Assembly: GCA_018398585.1 (NCBI GenBank)
Contig: JAGTTD010000007.1
Span: 14,190,320 to 14,254,319 of the forward strand
DNA: 64,000 bases
Reading direction: 5' to 3'
From: Simmondsia chinensis
Taxonomy: Eukaryota; Streptophyta; Magnoliopsida; Caryophyllales; Simmondsiaceae
How positions within the stretch are numbered: the stretch's first letter is position 1; every line of letters starts with the position of its first letter. The translations under genes and the position numbers were made by a program. The notes beneath the pieces are model-generated. The model saw only the letters and a list, made by a program, of their open reading frames with translations, was not told the DNA's origin and made no database searches. Shown here one piece after another: positions 23,286-33,356 of the stretch.

Positions 23286-23603
23286 TTTCAAGAAGTTTTA
23301 GTCCTCCCATGTTGTAAAGTTCTTGTTTAAGTTGCTCCAAGTGACTAGGACTTGGTGAATCTTCCTGTTGTTAAGCTGCAGCACTCGTTCGGACTGGACA
23401 GAGTTCGGTTGCTGCAGAAGAACTCCATTTGCTTCAGCTATGGGCGGCTTTTGAGTTGCATCAGTATTTCTCTTAACCTTTTTTTTTAGGAGGGACATAT
23501 GAAACACGGGGTGAATGTAAGAATGCGATGGTAAGTCGAGCTTGTACGCCACATTGCCAATTTTTTCCAGAATTTTGTAAGGACCGAAGTAACGAGCACA
23601 CAA
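23286..23603 (-). pseudogene. pol: Chromovirus chromodomain and integrase C-terminal end
   Basis: The frame starts [20 protein letters not shown], then [20 protein letters not shown], the conserved GPF/Y-type integrase tail. It ends with a chromodomain-like block, [18 protein letters not shown]. The family has VLVQWxGxxxxxATWE, so the pattern is kept but weakened. The chromodomain is thought to direct integration to marked heterochromatin. A stop separates it from the upstream integrase frame (23858-23616). Confidence 0.85.
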
Positions 23604-23615
23604 CTTGACGTTGTG

Positions 23616-24713
23616 TCAGACAGCCACAGTTGATTGCCAATAGGGTTGCAATTTGAGGTAGACCATGTCCCCGACTTGGTAGTTCTTGTCTAACCTCTTC
23701 TTATCCGCATAATGCTTCATTCGAGCCCGAGCTTGTTGGAGATTGTCCTTAAGCGATTGCACGAGCTGTTTCCTCTGCTGCACCAGTTCGGTTGCTGCAG
23801 AATCAGCAACTCTTGGTTGTTGTATCATCATAGGAGAAGGTGGAGAGCATCCATACAATGCTCGGAAGGGTGTAGTGCCAATGGTTGTATGGAAGTGTGT
23901 ATTGAACCAAAATTCGGCTAAGGAAAGCCAACGGTTCCACTCTTTGGGCCTCTAGAAGACCATACTCCGAAGATATTGCTCCACACATTGGTTGACTCAT
24001 TCGGTTTGTCCATCCGTTTGAGGATGGTAGGAAGAACTAAGAGCCAATGTGGTTCCCATCAGCTTGAACAATTCCCTCCAAAAGTTGCTCGTGAAGATTT
24101 TTTCTCGGTCCGATACGATGGATTGAGGTAATCCATGTAGCTTGTAGATGTTGTCGAGGAAGAGCTTTTCCAACTTCTCAGCAGTAACGGGTCGAGTAAG
24201 AGCAATAAAATGACTATATTTGGTGAAGCGATCCACCACGACCCATATGACCTCTTTGCCTTCGGATTTCGGTAGCCCCTCAATGAAATCCATACTAATG
24301 TGAACCCAAGCTCCATCCGGAATAGGGAGAGGTTGAAGAAGTCCCTTGTATCGAGGATCTCCCAATTTCGTTTGTTGACATACTTCACAAGACTTCACAT
24401 AGTCGTTCACATCTTTCTTCATGCTCGGCCAAGTAAAATATGCTTTCATTCGTTGATAAGTGCCTTCCACACCCTCGTGACCTCCCCAAGCAACGTCATG
24501 TGAGGCTTGGATGACCTGTTATCTCAAGTACGTAGCAGAACCCACATATAGTTTGCCTTGGACACGCAACGGCCCGTTCTTAACTGTCAGATCACTGTTT
24601 TCTGCAGCAAATTTTGCGTCAGTCTGGAGCCCTGCAGCAGCCAGCTTTTCACGAGCAAATGGATCTTCCTCATAGGACTTGCGTAGCTCTTCAACCCAAG
24701 AAGGAATTACCAC
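23616..24713 (-). pseudogene. pol: Chromovirus integrase
   Basis: The frame 24470-23997 holds the end of the zinc domain (SCEVCQQTKLGD) and the core. The catalytic residues are visible in ISMDFIEGLPKS, SIVSDREKIFTSNFW and YHPQTDGQTE. Upstream, 24713-24519 is the RNase H-integrase linker (VIPSWVEELRKSYEEDP). Downstream, 23858-23616 contains the linker with DKKRLDKNYQVGDMVYLKL. Stops lie near 24518, 23996 and 23615, so it is broken, but the core is intact in sequence. Confidence 0.9.
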
Positions 24714-24719
24714 TGAAAC

Positions 24720-26343
24720 GGCTGAGCATGAGCCTGAAAATTGTCCTCAAAACGCCTTGACAGAGCATCTGCAGCTGCCTTTTCTTTGCCACTTCTATAC
24801 TCGATGTCGTAATTAAGGCCTAGCCTTTCTTTTGAATTCTTGACACGATCTTCTATTCAAGGAGATGTTTGAGGGTTTGGTAATCCTTCCGAATGGTGAA
24901 TTTGTGACCCTCCAAACAATGCCTCCATTTCTCCACGGCTAAGAGAATCGCAAGGTATTCCTTTTCATATGTCGACATCGCCTAATGTTTGGGACTTAAA
25001 GCCTGACTTAAATAAGCAATAGGCCTTCCTCCTTGAGAGAGAATAGCCCCAATACCAGTCCCATTTGCGTCGGTCTCCAAAACGAAGCTTTCGGTGAAAT
25101 TCGGCATTGTCAAAACCGGTGCTGCACCAATAGCGGTTTTGAGAGCTTCAAAAGTAGCTTGAGACTTCTCGTTCCACCCAAAAGCATCCTTCTTCAAGAG
25201 CTCCATTAAAGTTTTGGCAATGGAACCATAACCTTTAATGAATTTTCGGTAATATCCGGTCAACCCCAAGAATCCTCGTAATTGCTTCAAGGTGATCGAG
25301 ATTAGCCATTCTTGCATTACTTGGATCTTGTTAGGATCAGTAGCCACTCCCTCTGATGAGATGATATGGCCCAAATATTCGAGCCTCCTTTGAGCAAACG
25401 AACACTTGGACACTTTTGCAAAAAATCGGTGTTGTCGCATCAAGACAAGCACTTGTCGAAGGTGTGTGAGGTGAGCTTCATATGTGGAGCTATAGATCAG
25501 TATGTCATCAAAGAACACCAGCACCGAATTCCTCAGATAAGGCTTGAAGACATCGTTCATAGCCGCTTGGAAGGTGACCAGAGCATTTGTTGAACCGAAA
25601 GGCATAACAACGAACTCGAAATGGCCATGATGAGTTTGAAAAGCGGTTTTGTAAATACCTGATTCGAGGACTCAGATCTGATGGTACCCTTGCCTTAAGT
25701 CCATCTTGGAAGAGAAGCACACCCCATGAAGTTCGTCAAGCAAGTCATCTATGACCGGAATCAGGAACTTGTCTTTCACGGTTAAAGTATTCAACCGACG
25801 ATAATCTATGCACATTCGGGCTGTCCCATCCTTCTTCTTCACAAGGATCACGGGCGAAGCAAAAGGACTTTGACTCGGTTTAATGAAGCTTAACCGAAGA
25901 AGCTCCTCCACTTGTCTCTCTATTTCGGCCTTTTGGCCATGAGGGTACCGGTATGGCCTAATTTTGAACGGATCGGCATTTCCTCGTAAGGGTATGGCAT
26001 GATCCACACTCCTTTGAGGAGGGAGACTTTTAGGCTCCTCAAAGATGTCCCCGAACTCATTAATCAAGCACTGTATATCAGGAGGAGGGTCTGGCTCCTG
26101 TATAACCGAACTAACCATGAACAGGTGCCCAATCCATTGAATCGCCTTCTTTTTAATTCCACCTTGCACATCCTTTGCCTCGATCAATTTGAGCTGAGCT
26201 TCTTTGGACATGCCTTGCAAGGACACCTTGGTGCCATAAACTTCAAAGGCCACGGTCATTTTGTCAAAATCAAAGACAACCGGGTTGAAGGTCCTCATCC
26301 AATCTACTTCGAGCACCATGTCGCAACCACCCAAGGGAATCAC
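24720..26343 (-). pseudogene. pol: Chromovirus reverse transcriptase and RNase H
   Basis: Frame 26343-25672 begins after the protease with IPLGGCDMVLEVDWM. It carries the RT fingers: IRPYRYPHGQKAEIERQVEE, ARMCIDYRRLN and KMDLRQGYHQI. A stop follows. Frame 25605-24982 continues MPFGSTNALVTFQAAMNDVF, the catalytic VFFDDILIYSS, and the RNase H start FVLETDANGTGIGAILSQ. The last RNase H part (24981-24720, including STYEKEYLAILLAVEKW) is read in broken frames. The catalytic DD is intact. At least two stops prevent a full product. Confidence 0.92.
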
Positions 26344-26841
26344 TCAGAAATCGAAAGTGAAATGATGGCCTTGCATAGACCAAGGGAAGGCTATGCACTT
26401 GTTTTGTGTTGTCAAAGAGTTCCCATCAGCTACCATGACTGCCAAAGGATGAGTTTTCGTCACTTCGTGTTTGACCTTCTTAATCAACTTCGGGTCAACG
26501 AAACTGTGAGTGCTTCCACTATCAATGAGGATAATAATGGAGTGTTTTCCAGCCCGTCCCTTGATTTTGATTGTGTTATGAGCCCCACTTCCGGTTAGAA
26601 CCTTCATGGAGATCTCGACCTCGTCATCACTTGAGTTTCCTTGTAAATTACATTCGGTCTCCTCCAATTCTGCATCAGATTCGGTACTGTCAGCTTCATC
26701 CGGAACTCGGCTACCTTTTGCATACATAAGTGCTTGTGATTTGCACCTATGCCTGAGCTGATACGGTTGGTTGCAACAAAAACAAAGTCTTGCTGAAATT
26801 CTGTCACTGCTTTTATTGCCGAAGTTCTTGTTCTGCTGCAA
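26344..26841 (-). pseudogene. Chromovirus gag zinc knuckle and protease
   Basis: The frame has a CCHC-type knuckle, CFCCNQPYQLRHRCKSQ, with the spacing usual in chromoviruses. An acidic linker follows, and then the aspartic protease active site IILIDSGSTHSFVDPKL. A stop at the lower end separates it from the RT frame. It overlaps the gag frame 27170-26604 in another phase, which shows a frameshift in gag. Confidence 0.88.
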
Positions 26842-28082
26842 CTGTCTCGGTTTGTTGCTGATTTGGTGCTTCCCTTGTCATATGAAGGGACTTGCGTTGC
26901 TTCTATCAACCTTTCCTTGTTGTAAGTGCTTGAAAAAGTCTTAGGACCAATGGCTTTCACCATGTTCTTGATCCTAGGCTTAAGGCCACTCACAAAGCAA
27001 GAAACATAGTAGGATTCGGCATCCTCGGGAGCAATGGCCAGAACTGACATCAAATTTGCTCTCAAATTCTCAAATCTAAGCATGTATTCTCTCACACTTG
27101 ATGTTTGGACCAACTTGTTGAAGTTGTCCACAACATCCGTTGATTCTCCTTCTCCATACCGTTCACACATCTCTTCTACGAAAAGGCCCTAAGAAAAATG
27201 TGGTTTGCTTTTCAACAAACTATAGTACCAAACCTCATGATCACCATGAAGATGGACTGCGGTTAGCTGGAGCTTCTCCTCCTCAGGTATATTGTAATAT
27301 AAAAAGTATCGATCACAACTCCTAAGCCAAGATTTCGGTTGCTTTCCATCAAATGGATCGATTTCTACCCTTGGCTGCCTGTAAGAGCCACTCCTACCCC
27401 CAATTGTGTTGTCATTGGTCACGGTTCTATGCTGATATGGTTGATCAGGTGGTCTATCAATATGATCGAACACATCGTCTGCAACATTTTGGTGCATAAC
27501 AGAAAAATATGGCCTGTTGTTCTGTTCTGAATTTTCAGCATAGGTTCGGTAATTAACAGGTCCAGAAGCTCGATCTTGATTTTCTATATTAATTTTACGT
27601 CGAATTGGTTGATTTGCAGCTAATCTAATGTTAATTGATGGTCCTACACCAGGTTGCAACATAGGAGATTTACCTCAGGTGTGCATTCCACCATCCAATC
27701 TGTCTGCGTTTGTTTGTGGCTGATCTGCACTTGCTTGCTGCTGATCGACTTCAACTGATTGATGTATTTGGCTTGCGGGCTTAAGGATGGCTTCAACACT
27801 TGATTCTCTTTGCTCGTCCATCTGCTCTTGCAAATTTTCTAGTCGTTCCTCTAATTTCTGCAGCCGATCATCCTTTTTTTCATCTTTCTCCACCAATATC
27901 TTCAGGATTTGCTGAATCCCTTCAGTTTGGCTTCAATTTTTAGCATTTTGTTGCTTAAGTTCAGCAAATTGTTGATCAAACTTGGCTTCCATGTGTTTTA
28001 TTTGATCACGAAGCTCATTGGAAGTATCAAAATTCGAACCAGCACCACCAGCTCCTGATCTGGTCCGAACTCCATCAGCCAT
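26842..28082 (-). pseudogene. gag: Chromovirus gag
   Basis: The ATG is at 28082, where the protein starts ADGVRTRSGAGGAGSNFD and continues with coiled-coil residues. A TGA follows about 48 codons later. The frames 27896-27675 (RLQKLEERLENLQEQMDEQ), 27662-27189 (DPFDGKQPKSWLRSCDRYF) and 27170 down (YMLRFENLRANLMSV) carry the capsid part. The WLRSCDRYF and GDHEVWYY blocks are standard for Ty3/gypsy gag. The start is shared with the long frame of the 4100-9222 element. Confidence 0.88.
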
Positions 28083-28138
28083 TTTTGCTTTGAGTTTTTT
28101 TTTACCAGCTTAATCAATGTTAGTGATTGATAAAACCT

Positions 28139-28151
28139 GGCTCTGATACCA
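28139..28151 (-). other. Primer binding site of the chromovirus
   Basis: On the minus strand this reads TGGTATCAGAGCC, complementary to initiator-Met tRNA. It lies two bases inside the 5' LTR. Confidence 0.93.
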
Positions 28152-28153
28152 AT

Positions 28154-28573
28154 TGTTAGCTTCCCAAAATTAATTTGAAAATCTAACCTTGTAGAAGAGA
28201 GTTTGAGATGAGAAAAGAAGGGAAGGGGATGAGAAGATAGAGAAAGAAGATGAGAATTAGAGAATTTCCCTTAGGAATAAGATTTCATTTAATTGCATGA
28301 TCAAAAATACACATTAAGCTCTCAATTTATACAAGGAATTAGATCAAAATCCTTAGCTAGAGTTTTCGCCAAATACCCTCTGTGCTATAACTAATTTCTG
28401 CCCAAATTCAGTAACCGAATTCTGCACAGCTCATCGTGTGTGCACTGCTGATATTTTGCCTAAAATTCATTTTAACGGTGCTCTTGTAATTGTGTTGCAT
28501 CATATAGAAGCTAATTAAAAGTAATACTAAGAAATTAAAATGCATTACAAGTAAAATTTATTAATTCGTAACA
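28154..28573 (-). repeat. 5' LTR of the chromovirus 22811-28573
   Basis: It is 420 bp and pairs with 22811-23229. A minus-strand TATAAATT lies at 28324-28331. Confidence 0.94.
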
Positions 28574-28578
28574 TAAAC

Positions 28579-29365
28579 TTAACAACATGCTCCTGAGCTA
28601 ATTTTTTTTGTGCAGCAATATGATCATCCAGAATTCTTTCTGAAACTGTATCCTTATTGATGGAATTCAACCTTGTAATTGCCAATTTTAATTGTCGTTT
28701 GAACCATAAGTATGCCCAAAACATTTTTAATCCAAATTTTCTAGGATTAAATGGTCTTAAACCTATCTGAATTTCTGCGGAATGAACATCCTGATTGCAG
28801 TCAGTTTGAGTTCCTCTATCAAAAATCCATGATTGCTCTTGAGAATGCAAAACCGAGCCATCCTTCGCTGTTGGAGCTCGCTTCTGGAGCTCTTTAGCTT
28901 ACTGATCTTCACATGGGACCATTCTCATTGTAGGTTCACACTCTTGTTGGCCTTGCACAAGTTTCCTTTGAACCAATTGACTTGCATCAACAAAATTCTC
29001 TTGTTTCCCCAAGTCGGGATGCACTGCTACAACATCATGTGATTTCTCCACTTGAATCTGCGATTCTGCAGCAAAAACTTCTTGCGTGCATTGGCTTGGA
29101 GTGATTCTATCTTCATCTTGCGTCAACACTTGAGTAACTGCAGAGGAACATCATTCTCAACTACAGATTTCACTTGCTGCTCTTCCACTTGCTGAATTTG
29201 CACATTTCTCTTTTGGCCCAAACCTTGCACCAGTTCCCTTTGTGATTTCATAAACTGAGCCATAAATTCTTTCAATTGAATGCTCAATTGTCCAAGTGTA
29301 ATAACCTCCTGCTTTGTTGCGAAGCTAGTACCAGAAAATCATGATCGATTCCTTACTCACTGAAT
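28579..29365 (-). pseudogene. Unknown gag-like ORF of the 21565-30197 element, N-terminal part
   Basis: The coding signal starts near 29365 (then QEVITLGQLSIQLKEFMAQF) with Gln-rich, coiled-coil-like sequence. A frameshift lies near 29145. The frame then runs from 29129 through a TAA at 28899 to the chromovirus insertion, with RPFNPRKFGLKMFWAYLWF and LDDHIAAQKKLAQEHVVKF. It continues in phase at 22810. I recognise no database family. It occupies the place of gag in a pol-less element. Confidence 0.55.
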
Positions 29366-29590
29366 AATTCTGCTGATTTTGATTGAAATTGACCTGCTTC
29401 GCAGCTTAATTCACAGTATTAGAATACAGCAGTAACTGTCACAACTAACATCAGAATTCAGAGTTGAATCAATTGATCTTGTAAAACACTTGAGCTTGAT
29501 CGGCTAAATCTGAGCTAAAATTCAGCACTAAATTTGATTTTTTTAAAAATTTTTTCCTTTTGATTACGCACTCGATTGGAAGCCAAACGA

Positions 29591-29605
29591 GGCTCTAATG
29601 CTAAT
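29591..29605 (-). other. Degenerate primer binding site of the 21565-30197 element
   Basis: On the minus strand ATTAGCATTAGAGCC sits directly inside the LTR. The match to TGGTATCAGAGCC is partial, with about three changes. Confidence 0.6.
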
Positions 29606-30197
29606 TGTTATGCTCGTGATTGGATCATAAGCATAAGCTAAGTAAATTTGAAGATAGTTGAGAGTATGAGATGAGAAAGAAGTGAATTGAGATGAGAAAT
29701 TAGAGAATTAGGGATGAGAAATAGAGAGAGTTAGATGAGAGAGAGAATTTGATCTCAAAAGAGATATTTTGTTGATTATTTCATTCCATGATCTGAACTA
29801 TACAACTCAACTACTACTTATAGCAAAACAAGAGCAAGCTAATACATTGAATCAAGACAACACTACTAACCAGCATGGAAAAAATATCTAAATCATAGAA
29901 AATATCTAACTAACTAAAATATCTACTGACTAATACTAAGGCTTAAGGAGCCAAGAACCAAATCAGTTATTACCATTCAAAAGTGAGTAAAATGCAGCAT
30001 TTTAACTAGAACTAGTACATCATACTCAAGCTAACTAATAGCTACACTAAACCAGCAGCACACCCACACAGTAGTACCAACATAGCAGACCGACACAGCT
30101 TAACAACAACCACAATTCAGCAGTACTTAATAGCTGCAGCACACCAACAGCAACACAGCCACCACAAGCTCATGCCTTGGATTCCCGGGTCATAACA
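29606..30197 (-). repeat. 5' LTR of the 21565-30197 element
   Basis: It reads TGTTATGCTCG...GGGTCATAACA on the plus strand, 592 bp, with a minus-strand TATAAGTAGTAG near 29810-29825. Confidence 0.92.
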
Positions 30198-30200
30198 AAC

Positions 30201-31172
30201 TCAACAAACGTCCACTAAGTTTTTATCACTAGTGGCACTATTCAGATAAGGATTTTCAAACATATAGCTAATATCAGCTCCATTAAAGGTCGTAGTTAAG
30301 GCCCCTTGAAAAGTAGGCTCGAGAAATCGGATATCCAAATAACAACAACGTTCATATATAGCTCTTCCATGCAACCAAAACGTCAAAATTACGTTTGCTC
30401 TTGATGAAAAACGGACCTGAGCTTTAACCTCCAAAAGTGATGATGAGATTACTTTGATTTCTTCAAGTGGACGAAGTGGAGAAAATACTTGGTGAAGGAC
30501 ATCCTCATTTATAGGATAGAGAATAAAAGTAATCATCAGTGCAAGTGTAGCTTCACTAGATGCCAATTTTCTTGGAGATTGAATTTGCTCTTGACTTGCA
30601 ATGTCAAATTCAAATGATACAAATGAATTTTGCTTACTCAAATCTACTAACTTTCGATGTCCTTCTAGTAGATTCAACTCAGAATCAGAAGTCACAATCA
30701 CCTTAACTACTTCAACCTTTGATTCATTAACACCTGTGAATCTTGAAATGTCATTCTCCTTAAGAGAAGGTTGATCTAATGATATAGAGCTTGGCTCCTT
30801 AGCTTGACAATTAGTAGGTCCTATCACCTCTAGCTCCACTTCCGTATCATTACAAATCTCGGGGAAGTTTATGTCTAAAACACAACAGTCATTGTACATA
30901 TGTCTCATATGTAACGAAATAAAGGCTAAGGCGGCACTCTTTCTCGTATAATAGCTAATATGAGCAGTAACCTCAATATTGGAAGATGAGTCCACTTCGA
31001 TTCTTTCAAGAGGACCATAATAATAAAACACTTGGTAAAGAATATCCTCATTTATAGGATAAAAAAGCTTCGAGACTTTGACAAAAAGCATAGCATCATT
31101 GGAAGTTTTCACTTGAACCAAAGTTGGGTTAAATAAATGCATAATTGTATATTGTGACATTTTGTCAAACAC
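30201..31172 (-). CDS. PTB-like protein with two RRM domains, in a pol-less LTR element
   Basis: This intact 323-residue frame carries two copies of an RRM resembling the second RRM of plant polypyrimidine-tract-binding proteins. The first (about residues 22-110) has KLFYPINEDILYQVFYYYG and YNDCCVLDINF. The second (about 210-300) has LYPINEDVLHQVFSPLRPLE and LHGRAIYERCCYLDIRF. The host protein family has LYPIT.DVLHQVFSPHG and LQGRNIYDGCCQLDIQF. A low-complexity linker separates them. The TGA spans the AACTC target site of the nested element. It is probably a captured host RNA-binding domain serving the element, perhaps in place of gag RNA binding; the role is inference. Confidence 0.78.
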   Translation of the reverse strand: MFDKMSQYTIMHLFNPTLVQVKTSNDAMLFVKVSKLFYPINEDILYQVFYYYGPLERIEVDSSSNIEVTAHISYYTRKSAALAFISLHMRHMYNDCCVLDINFPEICNDTEVELEVIGPTNCQAKEPSSISLDQPSLKENDISRFTGVNESKVEVVKVIVTSDSELNLLEGHRKLVDLSKQNSFVSFEFDIASQEQIQSPRKLASSEATLALMITFILYPINEDVLHQVFSPLRPLEEIKVISSSLLEVKAQVRFSSRANVILTFWLHGRAIYERCCYLDIRFLEPTFQGALTTTFNGADISYMFENPYLNSATSDKNLVDVC

Positions 31173-31518
31173 CTCCTGTGTAATACCTAGAGTACACTCT
31201 TTACTTTAAAATAACAAATTTGAACCTTTGAATTCATATCGAAACAACTCAAAGCAATATTCAACAAATTCAATCATCAATAACTCAAGCAACTTGCTTT
31301 GCAGTAGTCAAATCAAAACTTACCCAAAATTTAGAAACTCTAATATCTCTCTTAAACAACAACTCCTTGAGCCAAGCAAGAAAAGGATGAATCACAAACA
31401 GAAGAAACAATATCTAACCCTCTAAAAATTGAATTCGAACCTTCAAAAACCGAATTGAAGTTTCGAAATTGATTTTGACATTATGTAAGACCATTTTTTT
31501 TGTGGCCGAGAAACGACT

Positions 31519-31530
31519 GCTCTAATACCA
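31519..31530 (-). other. Primer binding site of the 20598-31803 element
   Basis: On the minus strand this reads TGGTATTAGAGC, one change from the initiator-Met type, two bases inside the LTR. Confidence 0.82.
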
Positions 31531-31532
31531 AA

Positions 31533-31803
31533 TGATGCACCAATTAGGGTTGCACCATGAGATTTGATAGAGAATTAGGGTTCGATAGGAGAATTAGGGG
31601 AAGAAGAGAGAGATTAGGGTCAGAGGTAGAATAGAAAGAGAGAGAGAGAGTCGAGAAAGATAAGAGAGAAGAGAGAGAAAGTTGTTCTGTTTTTTTGTGC
31701 CAAATGAACCATTACATGCCTTTTTATAGTCCTAACACCGATATTATCTATTCAAGTCTAATTGAGTACTAATGAGCATTAATCCCCTTTATTACATGTA
31801 TCA
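31533..31803 (-). repeat. 5' LTR of the 20598-31803 element
   Basis: It reads TGATGCACC...ATGTATCA on the plus strand, 271 bp. It pairs with 20598-20872 with about 20 substitutions and a few indels. Confidence 0.9.
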
Positions 31804-31808
31804 AGATT

Positions 31809-32854
31809 CTTTCTACAATTCAATATAAACATGAGTAAGCTTATCCAAATAGCATCATGTAATTGAGGGAATACATTCAACTTCACGTACATTACGCACT
31901 TTTTTAGCAAATCTTGAGGGATTATATGAAAATTGCAGAAAAAGTTAATTTAGCATCCTGTGGCATATAGATGAAATTGTCAGTTCTGGAGGACTCCCTT
32001 CGCAATTCAGCATAAAGATGAGTAAGCTAATACAAATCAGCATGCAACCTGACACATTTGACCCACTACTGACCCAACCCTAACACGAAAAATTTTAAAT
32101 TTATTGGGATCGAACCCGAAAATGAACCGACTCGAATTTGACCCGACCTGAGTTGACCGAACATCAAAATGACTTGACCCGAATTAGACCCAACCTATGA
32201 TGACCTAAGACCCAGAGCAGACCTTCCTATAACCCAAAATGACCTATGTAAGTCCAATTTATAATAAAATATGAATATTCTAATTATAGTCATTTTATTT
32301 CGTAGTTTTAGATATGATTTTCAAATTGAAAAAATATATTACCAAAATAACCTAATGGGCCAACTGAAATCTGACAACAAGCGAGGATGACCATACTCAA
32401 GTTTGACCCTAACCCAAGGTTGACCCGACCTGATGATGGCCCAACCCGAGATTGACCCAACCTAAGGTCAATCGGAACCTGAGGAAAACCCATCCCAGAC
32501 CCGACATGACATTAACCAGACCCGAACCCAACTTGACCCGACTTGATTGGCAGGTGTAAAATCAGCATCGTGTAATTGAGGGAATACATTCAACTTTGTG
32601 TACGTTACGTACCTTTTCAGCAACTCTTGAGGAACTATCTAAAAATAGTAGAAAAAGTTAATTTAGAAATCTAGCATATGTTAAGGCATGTAGATGAAAT
32701 TGTCAGTTTTGGAGAACTCTCTCTACAATTCAGCACCAACATAAGTAAGCTTATCCAAATTAGCATCATGCAATCGAGGGAATACATTCAAATTTTCTTA
32801 CATTATATACTTTTTTAGCCAATCCTGAGGGATTATCTGAAAATAGCAAAAAAA
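31809..32854. repeat. 187-bp tandem repeat, about 3.5 copies, interrupted
   Basis: The landmark AGCATCATGTAATTGAGGGAAT recurs at 31851, 32563 and 32762. After removing the 517-bp MITE plus one 8-bp duplication, the first spacing is 187 bp; the second is 199 bp. Each unit holds ...AATTCAGCATAAACATGAGTAAGC... and ...AGATGAAATTGTCAGTT.... The last unit resumes at 42223 after the chromovirus. It has no coding capacity and may be part of a Tat LTR or a local satellite seed. Confidence 0.78.
32044..32560. mobile_element. hAT-like MITE rich in GACCC motifs
   Basis: The insert lies in the second tandem-repeat unit and is flanked on both sides by ATCAGCAT (32036-32043 and 32561-32568), an 8-bp duplication as expected for hAT. 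Both arms are packed with GACCCGA and CCCAACC words. The ends (ACCTGACACATTTGACCC and the reverse of TTGATTGGCAGGTGT) are only roughly inverted. It has no transposase. Confidence 0.68.
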
Positions 32855-33317
32855 TGATACAGCGTTCTCAAATCCCAATTCACAATCAATCAGAAATAGA
32901 GTTAGAGAAAAAGGAGATTTAGAGATTAGACTAAGAGGGAGAAGAAGATAAGAGAAGGAGAGGCTTTTTATTGATAATTTTTGGATAAAAACCCTAATTA
33001 CATGGTCACAACTATTTATACTCAGAAATAAAATATGAAATTACACTAAATAATCCATAAATTCCAGAAAAAAGCCTGAAAAAATAACAAAAAACTAGAA
33101 AAACAGCTGCAATTTCACTCCAGAGGCATGTGACGAGCACTTGCCTTAACTGCCCAGTTGATCACGTGCCATACGCGCGCTGCTGGAAGCTTCACGCCAA
33201 GGTCCCCAATGGCTAAAACTAAATTTCAAACCCGAATAAGCTCAAAATTTGAAATTTCAGCCCAATAGTGACCCGACACTGGAAATTTCAGCTCTCCTTA
33301 CTAAAAACACTGTATCA
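32855..33317 (-). repeat. 3' LTR of the second chromovirus
   Basis: It reads TGATACAGCG...CACTGTATCA on the plus strand, 463 bp. A minus-strand TATAAATA lies at 33013-33020. Confidence 0.92.
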
Positions 33318-33356
33318 ACACCCTCCCCCTTAAAATCACCCGTGTCCTCAAGGGTG
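33318..33356 (-). other. Polypurine tract and stem-loop of the second chromovirus
   Basis: On the minus strand CACCCTTG-AGGA-CACGGGTG (33337-33356) forms a stem with one mismatch, followed by AAGGGGGAGGGTG before the LTR. Confidence 0.75.

Larger units (their letters stand above)
22811..28573 (-). mobile_element. Innermost element: chromovirus (Ty3/gypsy), nearly full-length
   Basis: LTRs at 22811-23229 and 28154-28573 are flanked by perfect TAAAC (22806-22810 and 28574-28578). The interior has an initiator-Met primer site, gag with zinc knuckle, protease, RT, RNase H, integrase and chromodomain in the standard order. The 5.8-kb size suits a small chromovirus lineage such as Reina or Galadriel, but the lineage is not certain. 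The LTRs differ at about 14 positions by eye. Several stops and frameshifts make it inactive now, although most catalytic motifs survive. Confidence 0.95.
21565..30197 (-). mobile_element. Middle LTR element of the nest, pol-less
   Basis: LTRs at 21565-22152 and 29606-30197 are flanked by perfect AACTC (21560-21564 and 30198-30202). Minus the inner chromovirus it is about 2.9 kb. It has a degenerate initiator-Met primer site, a gag-like ORF split by the inner element, a stem-loop and a polypurine tract. By eye the LTRs differ at about 27 positions, between the outer and inner elements. Its LTR tips (TGTTATGA...) and its sequence before the 3' LTR closely match the element at 4100-9222, although their ORFs do not. 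Confidence 0.93.
20598..31803 (-). mobile_element. Outermost LTR element of a three-level nest, pol-less, with PTB-like RRM ORF
   Basis: LTRs at 20598-20872 and 31533-31803 are flanked by perfect AGATT duplications (20593-20597 and 31804-31808). Without the nested element (21565-30197) it is about 2.6 kb. In element order it has an LTR, an initiator-Met primer site (31519-31530), a PTB-like RRM ORF (31172-30201), a second broken ORF (21549-20945), a stem-loop and a polypurine tract. No pol domain is seen. The LTRs differ by roughly 8 percent by eye, the most in the nest, as expected for the oldest member. Confidence 0.93.

Noticed and set aside
25999..26598. 199-codon plus-strand frame
   Set aside because: It is antisense to chromovirus RT and protease, which have clear catalytic motifs on the minus strand.
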